Assembly (NCBI GenBank): GCA_019914945.1
Contig: CM034106.1
Coordinates: 992,001-1,056,000 of the forward strand
Reading direction: 5' to 3'
Length of the DNA stretch: 64,000 bases
Source of the DNA: Typha latifolia
Taxonomy: Eukaryota; Streptophyta; Magnoliopsida; Poales; Typhaceae
Positions 61,125 to 64,000 of the stretch are shown one piece after another; position 1 is the first letter of the stretch, and every line of letters begins with the position of its first letter. A program made the translations under genes and the position numbers. The notes below the pieces were generated by a model. It was not told the DNA's origin, searched no databases, and saw only the letters and a list, made by a program, of their open reading frames with translations.

Positions 61125-64000
61125 TCACCGAGCTTCATCTTCAAGATTGCGGAATCCAGCAGTGAGATCCTCGTATAATTTCTTGAACTTTGCAATCAGA
61201 ACTTCTTCACCTTCTGCAGGATCTTCGAATTTCTGGGACCTATAAAGTCAGGAGAAGCATTCAAGTATATGCTTTTATAATGAACTTTATGACCTCTACG
61301 CGACAACAAGAAAAGATCTTGTAAACTAAGCCAACAAATCATCATGCATTCCATTATTCAAAAAAGAAATCAAAATTTGCTCGCGCTGGAGATGATTTAA
61401 ATTTTTCTGCTGAGTCCATAACTCCATATGGTGTGGTGTACATGGTCAAGTTTCTTCTAAGAACAGCAGAATACCTTCAGCAAGCACAATGGGCAAATCT
61501 AACAACCTTCTGATATACATATTTATGAGGGAGACGTGGTAAACAAAAGCATCCACCGAAAAAAACAAAGCCATTTATCTCCCTCCAGTGGGTGGTGTTT
61601 AGTAGTTAGAAATACACATAAAGTGTTGTTTTCCTAATATGTTTGTCCAAATAAGATGCCAAAGATCAGCAACTTGTGCATTTAAACATGATCAAGAAGT
61701 CACGGAAGAAAGGTTTGATATCCAGGAAAAATATCAGATATTGACGTGCCATTAGAGAGTATAATTGCTGTCCTACTTACACTAGACGGTAGAAAAGGTC
61801 ACCCAATCGATGCTTTATGACACTATATGTTATCTTCTGTCCTTCAGAACCTACAGCTCGCTCCACCGCCTGCAAATAAACCAGAAAAGTATGAAAAATC
61901 AGTTCTATAATATATGAATGAAGTATCTGATGAACTCTTTGTCTCCTTATTATACACTATTTTTTTTTAATATAGCATGTATTGTCTCTGATAATTCTTT
62001 CAACTGTTCAACTGAATAAATAAAAGAATTATCTGAAACAGGTGTCGATTTCTTTGACCCTCTGAGAGAGGAACTCCACCGTTCACCTTTAAGTTAGTGC
62101 TAAAACTTGTAAATACCTTGAGTAAAAGTACACTAACACGTGGGGCTCAGAGATTCCCCTTATGATGGACATTTTTCAAATATTGATATGATGGGATGCA
62201 TTTTTGGAGCTTAATTGTAATTATTATCATACGGATATTATTAGAGTTGAAGGATGCCAGAAGATATCGCCTCACAGTGGAGAACATTAATTGTGGCCCT
62301 TCATCTAGCACCTTCGTTCCTTGAGACAACTTTCAAGCTATTGACTACTGTAGGTCACACTAAAAAGTAAAAGATACTCGGCAACTATACTAATCTTAGT
62401 GCCAATGTTTATCTTTAATGTATACTTATTCTCCAAAGATCTTTATATCAGTGTATTTAAATCATGTTTGTGGGGGACACCTATTTCCAGGGTTTATAGA
62501 AGGGAACAATCAAATATCCACAGATCATTCGAGAGACAAAATCCATTGCTTTGATCCACATAAGAATTTATTTTGAAATAACACATCAGCCAAACTAGTA
62601 ATTTTCCATGGAACAGAATAAACATGTAAAAAGATTATTGGATACTTCATGAAAAAAATATAAAAAATCAGCTGACTATGCAAACCAGATGATCGCAGTA
62701 AAAATTTCCTGCAAATAAGAAGATTTACCTGATTTGCCAAAGTATTGAAATGGATAATATTACGCATCATCCACACTGATTTGTAGAATGGGCAGAATTT
62801 ATCATATCTGACGCAAGAATTAAAAGAATCATAATAGGAGAAACTATATACAAAGGGAACAGAAGACCTGATAAAAGAGGATACAGATAACCATGATAAA
62901 TAACGCTTACGGAGTAAAAGCATTTTGTGCCAGATAGTCCTCCCTAAGAAGCTTTGCTGTCTCTAGAGTAATTTTATCAGTTTCCGCTAATGCATCTTTA
63001 CCAACAAGCTGAAATATTAGATAAAAAAAATTAGGCAGTACCAACAAATAATATTAGTAAAAGATCTTGCAGGTTTGAAGTCCTACAGTTTCAAGCTTTT
63101 AATTGCAGTTGAGGAAATATCTACTAGTCAACATAGAATACCAAATATAAGAATTATCAAAAGAGTAATCAGTAATGTACTCGATCTAGTGACAACTCAA
63201 GATAAATTATGCTTCAATTTACAAAATTTCAGAAATATATGTACTTTCAAAGAATTAAGCTAGATTAGTAGCACATTTAAGAACCAATTTCTCTTGAATT
63301 GTACTAACAGAGAGAACTAAATTATGAAAAAGGATTTCAAAGAAAATGTGGAAAGCACCAAAAACATGCTGAAAAATACCTGGACAATTTCATTTAAGTC
63401 ATCTTCTCTCTGTAACACCTCCCGAGCTTTTGTTCTAATGTCAATAAAATCTTGATCAAATTTCTCGTAGAAAGATTCCAAGGCCTGCAGTGCAACAGAT
63501 ATAGGAAAATGTAATTGCCCTCTCCAGAGAAGAAATTTACTTTTAATGGAAAGGAATAGTGAGCATCAATCTCAGAAACTTATATATTATGAGTGTTGAT
63601 GTTTCCAGATACTAGTGAACTCAATATACAACAATCAACGCTAACCATGGTTAAGTAGTATTAGTTTAGAAACTTGTTTCAACTGTTCAACCAATATGGG
63701 AGGTTACCAATTTCCAAATTCCATTCATGAAAGCAAAGAATAAATTATCTCAATTGTTGGTGTCACTTGAACAAATTATCAGCACATATCTTTTCATTTC
63801 TTATCAAAATCCCATTATTCCTTCATCCCAGTATTTTCTGAGATGGGTTTCTACTTATAGTGAAAAAAAAATGAAAAAAATTGGTCTTAACATTTACTTG
63901 AAGTTGGGCAAAATAGCATAGCATAAAACCTGTGAGTATTTTGAATAAGAAATGAGCCAATTGACTGATGGAAAATGTTTCCTCTGAGCGAGTTTCTTAT
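61125..64000 (-). CDS. VHA-A: V-type proton ATPase catalytic subunit A, C-terminal part (partial)
   Basis: Six exons in transcript order: 64000-63930 (cut by the window edge), 63484-63380, 63008-62911, 62807-62729, 61869-61781, 61239-61125. They encode about the last 185 of some 620 residues: [93 protein letters not shown] and [20 protein letters not shown], ending NLEDEAR. This is the C-terminal helical domain of the A subunit, which forms the hexameric A3B3 ATPase head that drives H+ into the vacuole and trans-Golgi network. The nucleotide-binding part (Walker motifs) lies outside the window to the right. All visible introns are GT-AG and the frame is intact. Confidence 0.96.

Noticed and set aside
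1..64000. CRISPR arrays, bacterial operons, tRNA or rRNA genes
   Set aside because: None seen; intron-rich genes and plant-type promoters indicate a nuclear plant locus.

Overview
This window looks like nuclear DNA from a flowering plant, most likely a monocot. All nine genes have plant-type homologues and eight are split by introns. Several genes begin in a GC-rich first exon and continue through AT-rich introns, a gradient typical of monocots. There are no bacterial-style operons and no structural RNA genes that I can recognise. I cannot name the species. The gene models below were assembled by hand: exons were joined at GT-AG sites (one GC-AG) and every joined model was checked to stay in frame.

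Layout, left to right. (1) 1982-2263 (-): a 93-residue mitochondrial protein, probably ATP synthase subunit f. (2) 4086-10205 (+): an ANTH-domain clathrin adaptor, 15 coding exons, 567 aa. (3) 11169-13793 (+): a conserved plant protein of unknown function, with a spliced 3' UTR. (4) 16431-24300 (+): Mediator subunit MED8, 12 exons, 556 aa. (5) 25072-29972 (-): a TBC-type Rab GTPase-activating protein, 5 exons, 788 aa. (6) 30499-32298 (+): a 97-residue plant protein of unknown function. (7) 33186-43950 (-): cryptochrome DASH, 13 exons, 579 aa. One of its introns holds a decayed Ty1/copia retrotransposon, and another holds a foldback element and an array of short repeats. (8) 45813-52922 (-): a BC10-like (DUF266, GT14) Golgi glycosyltransferase, 10 exons, 392 aa. 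(9) 61125-64000 (-): the 3' end of the catalytic A subunit of the vacuolar H+-ATPase; the rest lies beyond the right edge.

The genes are ordinary housekeeping and regulatory genes (endocytosis, transcription, membrane traffic, DNA repair, cell-wall glycosylation, proton pumping, respiration) and do not form a pathway. Genes 4/5 and 6/7 are convergent; 5/6 are divergent and share about 530 bp of upstream DNA. About 52.9-61.1 kb is gene-poor and carries small mobile-element debris.

I found no undescribed multi-gene system. The most interesting items are structural: a poly(T) tract bracketed by a 20-bp target-site duplication upstream of cryptochrome DASH, several foldback MITE-like elements with long inverted arms, a three-copy 114-bp repeat split by a MITE, a GC-AG intron in the Rab-GAP gene, a template-switch-like scar inside the copia relic, and two conserved plant proteins without known function.
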